The notes beneath the pieces are model-generated. The model was not told the DNA's origin. It saw only the letters and a program-made list of their open reading frames with translations, and ran no database searches. Of a stretch of DNA of 64,000 nt, positions 1-12,098 are shown in pieces (position 1 is the first letter of the stretch; each line of letters starts with the position of its first letter). The position numbers and the translations under genes were made by a program. The DNA comes from Ministeria vibrans ATCC 50519 (taxonomy: Eukaryota; Opisthokonta; Filasterea): positions 64,347-128,346 of the forward strand of contig CALSCP010002121.1 of assembly GCA_943704425.1 (NCBI GenBank). The letters run 5' to 3'.

Positions 1-72
1 ATGCAGTACATGTTTGTTGACGCTGCCAGCTTCAACCAAGATGTTTCGTCGTGGTCCACGGCAAAACTGAGG
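1..72 (+). pseudogene. BspA-like leucine-rich repeat (DUF285) fragment
   Basis: The first 72 bases read as one open frame with the hallmark of the BspA-like/DUF285 repeat, a short repeat of surface proteins: M-x-x-M-F-x-x-A-x-S-F-N-Q-D-V-S-S-W. The repeat-like reading stops at about base 72 and runs into AT-rich sequence that ends as the acceptor of the PRPP synthetase intron at 121. No promoter or neighbouring repeats are visible because the window starts here. It could be the end of another gene, a relic, or a chimeric join at the sequence edge. The repeat family is a confident call; the status as a gene is not. Confidence 0.5.
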
Positions 73-121
73 AAAAAAAGAATCGCACTTTTTTTTTTTA
101 CCGACTGTGACATTTTGACAG

Positions 122-1356
122 ATCGGGCGACGTCAACGACTACCTCATTGAGCTGCTGATTCTTATCAACGCATGCAAAATTGCCTCGGCGGAGCGCGTC
201 ACGGCCGTCATGCCGTGCTATCCGTATGCGCGACAGGACAAGAAGGGTATGGCACTGACTGTCTCTCGTTCACTCACTCACTCACTCACTCACTCATTCA
301 TCCACTCATTCTTGCGCAGACAAGAGCCGCGCCCCTATTTCGGCAAAGCTCGTCGCCAACATGCTGACTGTGGCGGGCGCTGACCACATCATCACCATGG
401 ACCTGCATGCCTCGCAAATTCAGGGCTTCTTCGACGTGCCCGTCGACAATCTCTTTGCCGAGCCCAGCGTCATCAAGTTTATCAAAGAGGAAATTGAAGA
501 CTGGGAGAACTGCGTCATTGTGTCGCCCGATGCCGGCGGTGCCAAACGGTAGCCAACATAGTGTGTGTGTGTGTGTTTGTGTGCGTCTATCTCTCTGTCT
601 CTCTGTCTCATTCCCTTTGTCCTTCTCTCCTTGCACCTTAGCGTTACCTCCATTGCGGATAGGCTTAACACAGACTTTGCTTTGATTCACAAGGAGCGCA
701 AAAAGGTACACAGTAGGGGTAAAGGGAGATGTGAAAACGACATGCGATTGAAACATCATGCTTGTGTGGTCTAATTTTTTTGTGTGTGGTGTCCATAGGC
801 CAACGAAGTGTCATCGATGGTGCTGGTAGGCGATGTGCAGGACAAAGCGGCGATCATCATTGACGACATGGCTGACACGTGCGGGACACTGTGCTTGGCT
901 GCTGAGAAGCTCAAAGAAGCCGGAGCAAAACAGGTAAAACACACTCTCTCCATCACATTTCGTTTCTTTCTTCCTTCTCTCTATCGCTTTGTTTTTGTTC
1001 TTCTTTCCCTTTCTCTCTCTGCATCACTTTGTACCATTTTGTTTTTTCCTTCTTTCTCTCACTTTGTTTCTTTTCCTCTCTTTCTCCTTCTCTCTGTGTG
1101 TCTCTAATCGTTATCCGTTTGTATTTAGATTGTTGCAATTGTAACGCATGGCGTGTTCTCGGGCAAGGCCATGGAGCGGCTCAACAGCTCGTGCCTCGAC
1201 TTTATTGCTACCACCAACACCATTCCCCAGTCGGCCAACCAGCAGGCCTGCTCGCGTCTCCGCGTCATCGATGTTGCTCCCGTCTTTGCCGAGTCCATTA
1301 GACGCACTCACAATGGCGAGTCCGTTTCCTACCTTTTCAAACATGTTCCCCTCTAA
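122..1356 (+). CDS. PRPS: Ribose-phosphate pyrophosphokinase (PRPP synthetase), 5'-truncated
   Basis: Makes PRPP from ribose 5-phosphate and ATP, the entry metabolite for purine, pyrimidine and NAD synthesis in the cytosol. Five exons are readable: 122–246, 320–548, 642–705, 799–933 and 1129–1356, giving 259 residues that follow human PRPS1 almost without gaps. Visible signatures are the catalytic-loop segment YARQDKK, the metal-binding DLHASQ stretch, and the PRPP-binding signature around DDMADTCGT. The C-terminus [14 protein letters not shown] matches the family end. About 57 N-terminal residues are missing; upstream sequence is a BspA-like fragment instead of an earlier exon. Introns are CT-rich, and the last (934–1128) carries the recurring CACTTTGT-type repeat. 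UGGT begins 133 bp downstream on the same strand. Confidence 0.95.
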
Positions 1357-1489
1357 CAACCCAAAACCAAAACCAAAAACAAAACTATTCACTTTTTTTG
1401 ACCGACTTTACTTGATACATTTATTCCAAACACTGATGCATTATTTTTTCAATTATATTTTTTCAATTTTCATTGATTTTGTTATTCTC

Positions 1490-4400
1490 ATGAGATTGTT
1501 GACCATTCTCCTCCCGGCCATTGTCGCCTCATTGGCACTGGCCACCGGCGATGTGACGGTGCACGTCGAGGTGCCCCAGTGGCCCCACGTCCCCGTTGTG
1601 GTCGAGGCACTCGAGTCGCTTGCGATGCTTCACCCGCGATCCTTCTGGATCGCACTGCACGCTGTGCCGCGCTGGGGCGCTGTGCCCGACGCCCAGGTCA
1701 TCGATCAGCTTCTTGTGGCCCACGTCGGCTCGGCATTGTCGCCTCAGGAGAGGCGCATCATGCGGATGTCGATGGATTTGCATGCGCGTCTTCCCCAAGC
1801 AGTCGCCATGCTTCGTCTCGCCACTGCGACCCACGCAAACCTGGTGCGCGCCGCAGACATCCCTGCAAACTGTACTACCTTTATGGTCACCCGTGGAGGC
1901 AAGTGCGCGTGCGGTGCCGACCAGATTGCGACGCTTGCCGACCAGATTGTTGCGTCGTCGTCGTCGTCGTCGTCCGAATCCGCCGCTGACTCCGACGTGG
2001 ACCTTCTCGAAATCGATCATCGTTTCGTGTGGCACACCAACCCACAACCAGGCGCCCCCGTTGTTGTGCTTTACTCGGATGTGCGTCAGTATGCGACCGT
2101 CACCGCACACGAGTCGTTGATGGCGCACGCCAAGGCCGGCCACATCCACTATGTCTTTCGTCACTTCCTCCCCAGCCACACGCCGTCCGACACCAATTCA
2201 TCACCTCCACCCCCACTACGTCTCTCTGGCTATGGCATTGAGCTCAGCATCAAAGACGTTGAATACAAGGCTGTCGACGATTCCGCCGATGGCGATATCA
2301 CTCCGACTCCCGACTCCCCTTCTTCCTCTCCCTCTGCTCTAGACACCACCCCACCCAACGAGTGGAAAGCTAATGAGAACATTCAAGGTATCTACTTTGC
2401 TCGTCTGTACCAGCGCCATCCGCACCTTGCGGATAAACTCGTGACGCTGCGTGCTCATCTTCTCGAAAAGTACGGCCTTGGATCCTCCACGAGCACACCC
2501 GCTTCTTCTTCTTCTTCGGCGCACGCTCTCCCGCCCCAAGAGGAACTCAAACCGTTCAAAATGCATCAGCTTTTTGACATGGGCCTGCAAACCGTGGCGC
2601 GTGTCGTCGCCAACAACAAAAGCGACCCGTTGGGTGTGCTCGCCGACATTGCTCAAAACTTCCCGGCGCGCGCCCGTTCGCTTCTGTCCACTCGCGTCTC
2701 GCGCGAGCTCCGTCGTGAGGTCGACGCCAACGCCAAAATACTCTCGCAGTATGCACCTTCGTCCAGCATGGTGATGCCGCAGTCGGCATCGGGCGCGGCG
2801 GGCCAGCCCACGCTGCTCCTGGTCAACGGGCGTCCCGTTGCCGTCGACACTCTCGATCCCTTTGCCATGCTTGACATTCTCACCGAGGAGGAGCGTCTCT
2901 TTGGCAGTCTTAACCTCCTCTCGCTTAATGACTCCACCGTGCGCCGTGCCCTCACTCTCCCGGTCTCCACTATCGCCGCCGAGCGTGCCCGTATCCAGGC
3001 AGCCGAACAGGGCGCCAGTGGCGCCGCCTCCACTACCACCCTCGCCGTCGACTACCGCGCTGCGCCCGTCCACTACGCCAACAACCTTGACAGCGACGCT
3101 ATGTACCAAAAGTGGCCCCGGCAGTTGTCTGCCTTACTTCAACCCCAGCGACCGGGTACCATGCGCTTTGTCGCACGAAACGTCATTTCCGTCCTGTTAG
3201 CCCTCGATCTGTCGCGTCCCGACGACCGGCGTGCCTTTGTCCTTGCCTTTAGTATGATCGACCGTGGTCTTCCCGCACACGTAGGATTCCTGCTGCTTGC
3301 ACGCAACAACACCGCGTCCACCGCCAGCACCAACGGCGGCGACAGTGTCTACGTGACTCTGTTCCAGGCGTACGCCAGTGTGCGTGACTCGTACGACTCA
3401 CAACATGCTCTGCGCTGGCTCCACGAGCTTCTCGAACGACTGCTGAAGCCCTCGGACCTGCCACCCGCCATGTCTCGTGGAAAAAAGCCCGTGGCACACA
3501 TCACGTCGGGCACGCTGACCCTCGAGCACATTGAGGATGCGTATGCCTCGGCCGGCTTCGATCGTACGCAGTTCCGTAACATGATTGGCCCCGACTGCGA
3601 GTACGAGCACACGCGCTTGGCCATGCTTGACGCAGCGTCCAACTTGGGTATTGACGACCCGTCTGCACCCGTGATCCTCGTCAACGGCGTTGAGTTGCAA
3701 CTCGCCTCGTCGCACGCGCCCAACGGAGTACAGTCGCTGGAGTACGCTCTTGTCGACGAGTACCACCGTCAGATGCCCATGATCCAACAGGCGCTCTACT
3801 ACGGCACGCTTGTCGACAGCGGCTCGTCGCTCAATCTCCTTCACTGGTGGTTTGCCAAGCATGGAGCCGTCTCTCGCCGCAACCCATACCTCATTCCTTC
3901 CGCATCCAACCCGGCCGTGCGTGTCCCTCTGCCTCTGCGCATCCCCAATCTCCCCCTCTCGCGTGAAGACGACGCCCGTGCCACCTGGGACTACATCACC
4001 AAACCCACCGATGTTGCCACCGAAGTGATCGTCTCCCTTCCGTACTATGCCTCTCCGATCCCGCGCGCCTCTACCAAGGCCAAGCAGCCCAAAAACAACG
4101 CCGCCTCTAACAGCGATTCGTCGTCGTCGTCGTCGTCGTCCAAAAACAAAAAGAAGAAGAGCAAGAAGAACAAAAAGGCGCGTGTGTTGCCCACTGTGGC
4201 CAACGTGACCCATTGGATTGTCGCAGACGTGTGCAGTGGCGAAGCACACCTGTCCCTGGTGGATACGGTGCTCAAGAGACTGCAAGCGAGTGACGTTGAC
4301 GACACAGCGGCGCTTGGTGTGCGTGTGGGACTTATTCACAGCGGTGAGTATCCTCCCTGTCCACTTGCCGCTGCCCTCGTGTCTCTCCCCGAGCTCAGCC

Positions 4401-7007
4401 CTCAGACACCGCGCGACTCCCTCATTGCTTGTGCGCGTGTGCTCACTGGTACACCTGAACTGGTCCTTTTATCCGATGTGACCGAGCAGCGTCAGGCGAT
4501 CGAGCGGGCCATGCACAGTGGTGGCGCGTCGGACGGACCTTGTGCGGGCGTGTCGACGGCCGATGCCCAGTCGCTTGCAAACCATCTGGTGGCGGGCCAC
4601 AACAAGTTTCGACGTGTTGTCTTGCAGCTGAATGACGAGACGACACGCGCCATTGTCACCAATGGACGCGTCGTTGCCTTCAACGGGTCCATTGTTGCAC
4701 AGGGACGCGATCGCCTTGCCGTTGCCGACGTGACGCTCTTGGAGTTTCTTGAGGTGCCCCATCGCACGGGTGTCGTCGCACCCTTTGTGGAAGAGCTCGT
4801 CTTTGACGAGGAGCACCGTCGCACCCCTCGCCATCGCTCTGACGTGGCTCTCTCGCTTGCCTCTCTCCTTGTGAATGCCCCGGGTGAACGCGAGCGACGC
4901 TCTCTCCCCGCCGGCCTGCTGCTTAACGAGACGCGCGTGCACCTCCCCGGTGGATTTGCTCACGTGCCCATTGCGGGCGCCGACTTTGCCGGTGGACCGT
5001 CGCTGCTCGTGGACGTTGTGCTTGACCCTTTGTCCAAGGACGCTCAACGACTTGCACCAATGCTGCGCGTGCTTCAGCGCGCTGCAAATGCCGAAATCAA
5101 CCTTGTGCTGGCTCCTCGCTCCAAGATTGCGACCATGCCGTTGGACCGTTTCTACCACTACGTGTGGCACGACTCGTCGCGGGCGACATCGAGTGTCTCG
5201 GACGCTCCGCAGCTCAAGGGACTGCCTGGCAAAGTGTTGTTGACGCTCTCGCTGGATACCCCTCAGGCGTGGTTCATGCAGAGTCTCTCGTCGCCCCACG
5301 ATCTGGACAATCTGCGTCTGAGTGGTCCCGCTACACACGTCGAGGCGACCTTTGAGCTGGTGGACTTTCTCGTGGAGGGTCAAGCAGTTGAGTTGCCGTC
5401 AGGCATGGCTGCAGTTGGGTTGCAAGTGCAAGTGGAGCAAGCGTCGACGGACATGCGGCCGCGCGACACTCTAGTTATGCAGAATGCTGCCTACTTCCAA
5501 CTGCGTGCCAGTCCCGGCCTGTGGTCGCTCACGCTGCGTCCCGGACGAAGCACTGCCCTCTATGACATGGTGATGCCAACGATGACAAGTACCGCGGCGG
5601 CGTCCGAGAGTGTCGCGGTTGTCAAGAGTCTTCCTGTGCTCGTTTCGTCGTTTCGCGGTGCGACCACGGCCGTGTATGTGCGCAAGAAGGCCGGTATGGA
5701 AAAGGTCAATCTTCTCGATGTTGCGGACAAGCAGGAAAGCGACGCAGCACCCGAGCCGACGGGAGCCGACGCAGACGCACCCAAGGACAGTGGCACCGGC
5801 AGCATCTGGTCGGGGATTGCATCGAAACTGCTGGGAGCTACAGAGAACACTGCAGATAGCACAGCAGCAGCAGCAGCAGTTGAAGATGACAACGAAAACA
5901 CTGTCAATGTCTTCTCGGTGGCCAGTGGTCACTTGTACGAGCGTTTTCTGCGCATCATGATGCTCAGCGTCGTGCGTAACACGAAACGCCGTGTCAAATT
6001 TTGGATCCTTGAGAACTATCTGTCGCCACTGCAGCGCTCGGCAATTCCCGTGCTAGCGCGCGCTTTTGGCTTTCGTTTTGAGTTTATCACGTACAAGTGG
6101 CCGTGGTGGCTGCGCGGGCAGACACAGAAGCAGCGTGTCATTTGGGGCTACAAGATTCTCTTCCTCGACGTGCTCTTCCCGCTCCACCTTAAGCGTGTCG
6201 TCTTCATCGACTCGGACCAGATTGTGCGCGCCGACCTCGGCGAGCTCATGGACATGAACCTGCGTGGCGCTCCCTATGCTTTTGTGCCATTTTGCGATTC
6301 GCGTCCTGAGATGCACGGCTTTGCCTTCTGGCGCTCCGTACGCCACTCATTGTTTGAGTATTTTGTTATTATTATTATTAATTATTATATTTTTGTTTTT
6401 TTGTTGTTTTTAGGGCTACTGGAAGTCGCACTTGCAAGGGCGTCCCTACCACATCAGTGCACTCTACGTTGTCGATCTTCAGCGCTTCCGCATGGTCGCT
6501 GCAGGTGACCGCCTTCGCGCACAGTACCAGCAACTCAGTGCCGATCCGAACTCCCTCTCGAATCTCGATCAGGATCTGCCTAACAATATGATCCATCAGA
6601 TTCCCATCTACTCACTTCCACAGGTAGCTCGAACTCTAAATCTAACCCCAATGATACGAACAGCACTTGCTTTCTTCTAACACTAACTCTGAGCTAGTAA
6701 TGTTCCCTCACCCTTACTCGCTCTAACCCACACCTGAACAGCACCCTTTCGAAAATAAAAAAGTAGCAATTCTTTAAAACATTTTTTTTTTTTTTTTTTG
6801 CTCTAGGAATGGTTGTACTGCGAAACATGGTGTTCGACGGAAAGCAAAGGACAGGCCAAGACAATCGACCTGTGCAACAACCCTAAGACCAAAGAGCCCA
6901 AGTTGGACGCAGCCGCTCGCATTGTGCCCGAATGGACTGCGTACGACGACGAAATTCGCGCGGTGCTTGAACGTGCTCGTGACAATGAGCGCCGAGACGA
7001 ATTGTAA
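1490..7007 (+). CDS. UGGT: UDP-glucose:glycoprotein glucosyltransferase
   Basis: Folding sensor of the endoplasmic reticulum that re-glucosylates misfolded N-glycoproteins for another calnexin cycle. Exons 1490–6337, 6414–6623 and 6807–7007 give 1752 residues. The N-terminus is a hydrophobic signal peptide, so the ATG at 1490 is chosen although the frame stays open upstream over the PRPS 3' end. Residues to about 1400 are the poorly conserved thioredoxin-like and beta-sandwich region, with low-complexity Ser and Lys runs near residues 160 and 880. From about 1465 the GT24 domain is highly conserved, with [19 protein letters not shown]-type start, the DSD metal motif near residue 1573, and [10 protein letters not shown]. 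The protein ends RRDEL, an ER retrieval signal. The 3' end lies 37 bp from the convergent FGAM synthase stop codon. Confidence 0.97.
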
Positions 7008-7044
7008 AAGAAGAAGAAGAAAAAATATTTTTAATGATTCATTT

Positions 7045-10000
7045 TCATTCAACGTCAATGTGCATCTCTGTGTGCTCCACCCACTTCCGAGCATTGCGAA
7101 ACATGCGCATCCAGGGGGACTCACCGCTGTCCGGGAAGTCAGTTTCAACGCCACTGTCGAGGGCGGGGCAGGTGGGCGCATCGAGAAGGGTGTTGGGCTG
7201 CCACGAGAAGGCACAGTTGCGCGTGATGCGCTCGGGATGTGGCATGGCAATGAGCACACGGCCCGTGCTCGACGTGAGGGCCGTCGTGCCGTGCGCCGAT
7301 CCATTGCTGTTGTCTGGAAACCGCTGGGTGCCCGCACTGCTACCACTGCTTCCCGTGACAATGTCCCGTCGGTCAATAAATCGCAGTGCCACATGTTGAA
7401 GTGAAGCTACAAGAAGTCAGGTGAGAGAGTAAGACCAACGTAATTATGCCAAATATTTCACCTTCTTCGGCTTCGGGAGAATCGAATTCCACGCGCCCTT
7501 CGCCATGCGCCACCACAATCGGCAGTCTACGGTACACAAACGAGTATCAGCACACACACAGCCAATCGCATATGATAGTTACGTAATTTTTTGTCTCTCA
7601 CTAAATCACTTTGTTTCTTTCTCCCCTCTCTCTATTTTTTGATTCTTTCTCCCCTCTCTATCATTTTGATTCTTTCTCCTCTCTCTCTCTCTAACACTTT
7701 GTTTCTTTCTCCCCTCTCTCTATTTGTTTTTGTTTCTTTCTCCCCTCCCTATCATTTTGATTCTTTCTCCTCTCTCTCCGTTTCTGCATCTCAATGCTTC
7801 TTACTGACTGCGGTGCATTCCGTCAAAGAAGAGCGAGTTTGTCTCGGCAATTTCTACCATAGCAACGCGAGCCTCAAACTGCTCACTCTCATTGCGCACA
7901 AAGCGCGGCCAGTGCTCTGCGCCCGGAACCAGCTCCTTGAGCTGTGACATAAACTGACATCCGTTGCAGATGCCCAGTGCAAAGGTGTCGCTTCGCTCGA
8001 AAAAGTCCGAAAACTCACTGCGGGCGTGTCGATTAAACAACACTGACTTGGCCCATCCCTCACCCGCACCCAACACTGAAAGAGAGAGCGTCCGGGGTGA
8101 GTTGCAAGTACATAGTCACGACAGATTGTGTATACCGTCTCCGTAAGAGAACCCGCCACAGGCGGCAAGACCCACAAACGTACTCAAGGATACAGTGCCA
8201 CTGAGAATGTCGCTCATGTGAACCTATAAAAACGTCAGACGATTTTTTTTTCTCTGTCTCTGTGCTCTCTGATTTACATCGACTGAGGTAAAACCAGCAC
8301 GATCAAAGGCGACCGCCATCTCAATGTGACCGTTGACGCCCTGCTCGCGAAGAATGGCGACGCGCGGGCGACCGGGGAGATCGACGGCGACAGCGAGGGA
8401 CGCGTCAAAGGTGAGACGTGCGTACAGTCCTGGGTCTTGTTCGTTCTCGAGGAGTGCGTCGTACTCGAGCTGCGCACACTCTGCGTTGTCACGGAGTGCC
8501 TGCATGCGGTACGACGTCTCTGCCCAGAGACGGTGCAGCTCGATGCGGTCTGTGTCGAGTACACACGCGTCCTTGAAATGGAACTTGAGCTCGCGCGAGA
8601 AGCGTGCGCTCACCTTGCCCAGCACATGCACACACCCGTCGAGTGAGGGGTAGGCGGCAAAGGCATCGAGTACACGGGCAGCGTCGCTTTCGCGCACTTG
8701 CACCACCGCACCCAGTTCCTCGTTGAAGAGCGCCGCAGGTGCACTGGGGCCAAGTGGTGTGAGGTCGACGCTGAAGCCACAGCGACCGGCAAAGGCCATC
8801 TCGGCAAGGCAGGCAAGAAGTCCCCCGTCCGAGCGGTCGTGATAGGCAAGCAGAAGCCTTTGCTGTCGAAGTGCACACACGACAGCAAATAGATCCTTGA
8901 GACGTGCGGGGTCATCGAGGTCGGGCGACTCGCTGCCTACGTAGTTGTACACCTGGAAGAAGGCGGAGGCACCAAGACGCGCAAGACCCGCCGAGAGATC
9001 CACGGCTACGAGAACGGTCGGCGAGTTGTCGGCACACTGCGCCAGCGCAGGGGTGAGCGTACGGCGCACGTCGGTGACGGGCGCAAAGGCGGTGACCACA
9101 AGGGAGAGGGGCGCCGCCACCTTGTGGTCCTTGTTGTCGGATGGTTCGTGCCACTGGGTGCGCATCGACATCGAGTCCTTGCCGACGGGAACAGAGATAC
9201 CCAGAGCAGGCGCAAGCTCCATGCCTACGGCACGCACGGCTGCATAGAGATCGGCGTCTTCGCTCGGCGAACCCGCTGACACCATCCAGTTGCAGCTCAT
9301 GGCAATGTCACTAATGCAGGCGATGTCGCTGGCGAGTACGTTTGTGACGGACTCGGCCATGGCCATGCGTGCCGAAGCAGCCGCATTGATCAGCGCCAGG
9401 ACGGGACGCTCACCCATGGCCATGGCCTCGCCTGCAAACGTGTCGTGACCGGCACAGGTCACGCCGCAGTCGGCCACGGGCACCTGCCAGCGGCCTACCA
9501 GCTGATCGCGTGCCACCAATCCCGTCACCGACCGATCGCCAATGTGAATGAGGTAGGCTTTGCTGCCGACACTGGGGAGCTGTAGAACGCGGCGAGACGA
9601 CTCGGTAAGAGGCAGCGACAGCGCCGGCAGGGCCTCGTGGGGCTCGGAGCATCGAGCGGTGGTCGTGCCGGTGCGGTGCATGCGCGGCGGCTTGCCAAAG
9701 AGCACGGACATGGGCAGATCAATGGGGCGCGAGTGGAGCAGCGAGTCCTCGAGACGCAGTCGTGCCTTGTCGGTTGCCTCGCCCACTACGGCAAACGGAC
9801 AGCGTTCGCGCTCACACAGCTGCTCGAAGAGAGCGAGACGGTCACGACGCACGGCAAGCACAAACCGCTCTTGGCTCTCGTTGCACCACAGTTCCATGGG
9901 CGACAGCGCCGGATCGGCCGAGGGCACGGAACGCAAATGGAAAAGAGCACCACGCTCGGCGTCGTGGACGAGCTCGGGCAAGGCGTTGCTGAGACCGCCT

Positions 10001-12017
10001 GCACCCACGTCGTGCACCGATTCGATCGGCGTGTCGGCACCCAGCGAGCAACAACGGTCAATGACCTCCTGACAGCGACGCTGCATCTCCGCATTGTCAC
10101 GTTGCACCGACGCAAAGTCCAACTCGGCGTCGGATGCTCCTGTCGCCATAGACGATGCAGCGCCTCCGCCCAGTCCAATGAGCATGGCGGGACCGCCCAG
10201 CACAACAATGGCGCTGCCCGCGGCAATACCGGTCTTATGAATGTGCTCTGTGCGGATGTTGCCCAGTCCCCCAGCGATCATGATGGGTTTGTGGTAGCCG
10301 CACATGAGGTGCTGTGTGTCCGTGTCATTCTGCTGCGATTCGGGGCGACGGTCGCTGTCGCAGTAGGTGCGCCAAAACCCCGTGATGCACGGACGACCAA
10401 ATTCATTGTTGAAGGCGGCGCCACCCAGCGGAGCATGGAGCATAATGTCGCGCGCCGAGGCAATGCGGCTGGGATGCAGTGCCGACTGGGGCGTCTCCCA
10501 GGGCTGTGGTAGGCCAGGCAGGTGCAAATGGGAGGTCATAAACCCCGTGAGGCCTGCCTTGGGCTTGCTGCCTTGGCCCACGGCGGCCTCGTCACGGATC
10601 TCGCCGCCCGAGCCGGTGGCTGCGCCTGCGTACGGCGAGATGGCCGTCGGGTGGTTGTGTGTCTCGACCTTCATGAGAATGTGAACGTCCTCGGCCGTGT
10701 GAGCGTATTCGCCTGTAGTGGGATCGCAGGCAAAGCGCGTGGCTGCACTGCCGCGCATCACAGCGGCATTGTCACAGTAGGCAGATAGCACTCTTCCCGG
10801 GTGCAGCTTGAATGTGTTGCGGATCATGGCAAACAACGACTTGTCTGGGTCCGTGCCGTCCAGCGTCCATGACGCATTAAAGATTTTGTGACGGCAGTGC
10901 TCCGAGTTGACCTGTGCGAACATCATGAGCTCGACGTCGGTTGGGTTGCGTTTGAGGCGCTCCGCAAAGTTGCTCACGATGTAGTCGAGTTCGTCAGTCG
11001 CGAGAGCCAGGCCAAACTCAGTATTGGCGGCAGCAAGTGCCTCGCGGCCGCCTCGAATGACATCGACGGAGCGGAGCTGGAAATGAAAACATATAAAAAA
11101 GAATAGGAGGGGAGGGGGGGGGGGTCGTGTGAGCAGACACACACTACTTGACACTGTCGCGAGTGCAATGCATACTGGACGAGGCTCATGCTGGTCAAAG
11201 AGAGCGCTGGAAATGTCCTCCGTGATAGTGTCAGCCTCGTAGAGAGACTGGGTCATCCGGTCGTGGATATGTGGACCTACAAGGACCGTGTGTTGTCGGT
11301 GAGCGATGCACAGTCGACAATAGTGTGTGTGTGTGTGTGTGGTGTGTTACCAATGCCGCTCAGATCAACGGACGCATCGCTGACAATGGTGAACCACACG
11401 GCACGCTCAACCCGCTGGACGGCATCGCCCAGACCACAGTTGTGCACTGCACCAATAGCAACGCCAGTTAGAAGAGAGGAGAAAGAGAAATGGGATGACA
11501 TTGATTTTTTTTTTTTTTTTTTTTTTTTTTATTCTCTGTCGTTACCAATATCGGACGCTTTGGACGACCAGGGCGAGATGGTGCCGGGGCGGGGGGCGAC
11601 AATGACCCGTGTGTGCACCAACGGCTGCAAATGGGCGGGTGGTGGAGAAAGGGGGGGAGCAGGAGAGGGACAGAGTGAGAGAGAGAGAGAGAGTGAGTGA
11701 GTGAGTGAGACGGGCGATCAGAGTGAATGGGATGAGTATGCACCTCGCGATCGCTCTCCGTCGCTCCATGCGTTCTGCGCGTCCCGTAGCTCAGCAGCTT
11801 GTGAAGTTTCTGGCGCTCCACATCGGACAGGGTTCGTGTGCACCTCCAGAAGTGGATGTACTCGGCCTTGATGTCCTGCGGGAGCGGGGGCGGAGAGGGT
11901 GAGCGGCGAGAGGGCTTCATGGATGGGCGCGCTCACTTTGATGCCTGGAATGGCGCTCAAGAGAGCCTTCTCTCGAAAGGCCGACAACGCCGATGGACCA
12001 AACGCGTATTCGATCAT
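7045..12017 (-). CDS. PFAS: Phosphoribosylformylglycinamidine synthase (FGAM synthase)
   Basis: Converts FGAR, ATP and glutamine to FGAM, the fourth step of de novo purine synthesis. Ten exons in transcript order: 12017–11937, 11875–11744, 11624–11546, 11446–11351, 11276–11143, 11076–8278, 8223–8136, 8075–7805, 7526–7462, 7406–7045. Lengths sum to 1369 codons (1368 residues), near the usual 1300. The order is N-terminal PurS-like domain, two AIRS-like ATPase halves (the big exon), then a class I glutamine amidotransferase with nucleophile Cys1173 in ALGICNGCQ and the His/Glu pair in MPHPER near the end. The sequence is of the large type shared by fungi, plants and gammaproteobacteria (for example [13 protein letters not shown] and FNNEFGRP). 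Intron 7527–7804 holds a CT-rich minisatellite. The start is 81 bp from the divergent kanadaptin gene. Confidence 0.97.
7598..7798. repeat. CT-rich minisatellite in FGAM synthase intron
   Basis: Tandem imperfect units of TTTGTTTCTTTCTCCCCTCT alternating with CTCTCTATCATTTTGATT fill most of this intron. It is the same family as the ACAAAGTGATAG repeats elsewhere in the window, but here the pyrimidine strand is opposite to the transcript. Confidence 0.85.
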
Positions 12018-12055
12018 GAAGAAAGAAAGGGTAAAATAAAATTATTATGTAGCAT

Positions 12056-12098
12056 TATTCAACTTCATTTTCATTATTTTCAATTTATTTTCTTTTGA
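12056..12098 (+). promoter_or_regulatory. TTTTCAAT/TTTTCAT-rich start-proximal element
   Basis: The AT-rich stretch just before the kanadaptin ATG contains TTCAAC, TTTTCATTATTTTCAAT and TTTATTTTC. Very similar words precede the starts of UGGT (1441–1489), PRP16 (30453–30504) and CCDC134 (41251–41300). It may be a core promoter/initiator or a 5' leader motif; the role is inferred only from recurrence. Confidence 0.35.

Noticed and set aside
1148-1489. N-terminal extension of UGGT in the same frame over the PRPS 3' end
   Set aside because: The reading overlaps the last PRPS exon in another frame and then passes through AT-rich leader; a proper signal peptide starts at the ATG at 1490.
8224-11256. 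N-terminal reading of the big FGAM synthase exon continuing into [10 protein letters not shown]
   Set aside because: That stretch is the intron 11077–11142 read through; the splice to 11143–11276 restores the conserved sequence.
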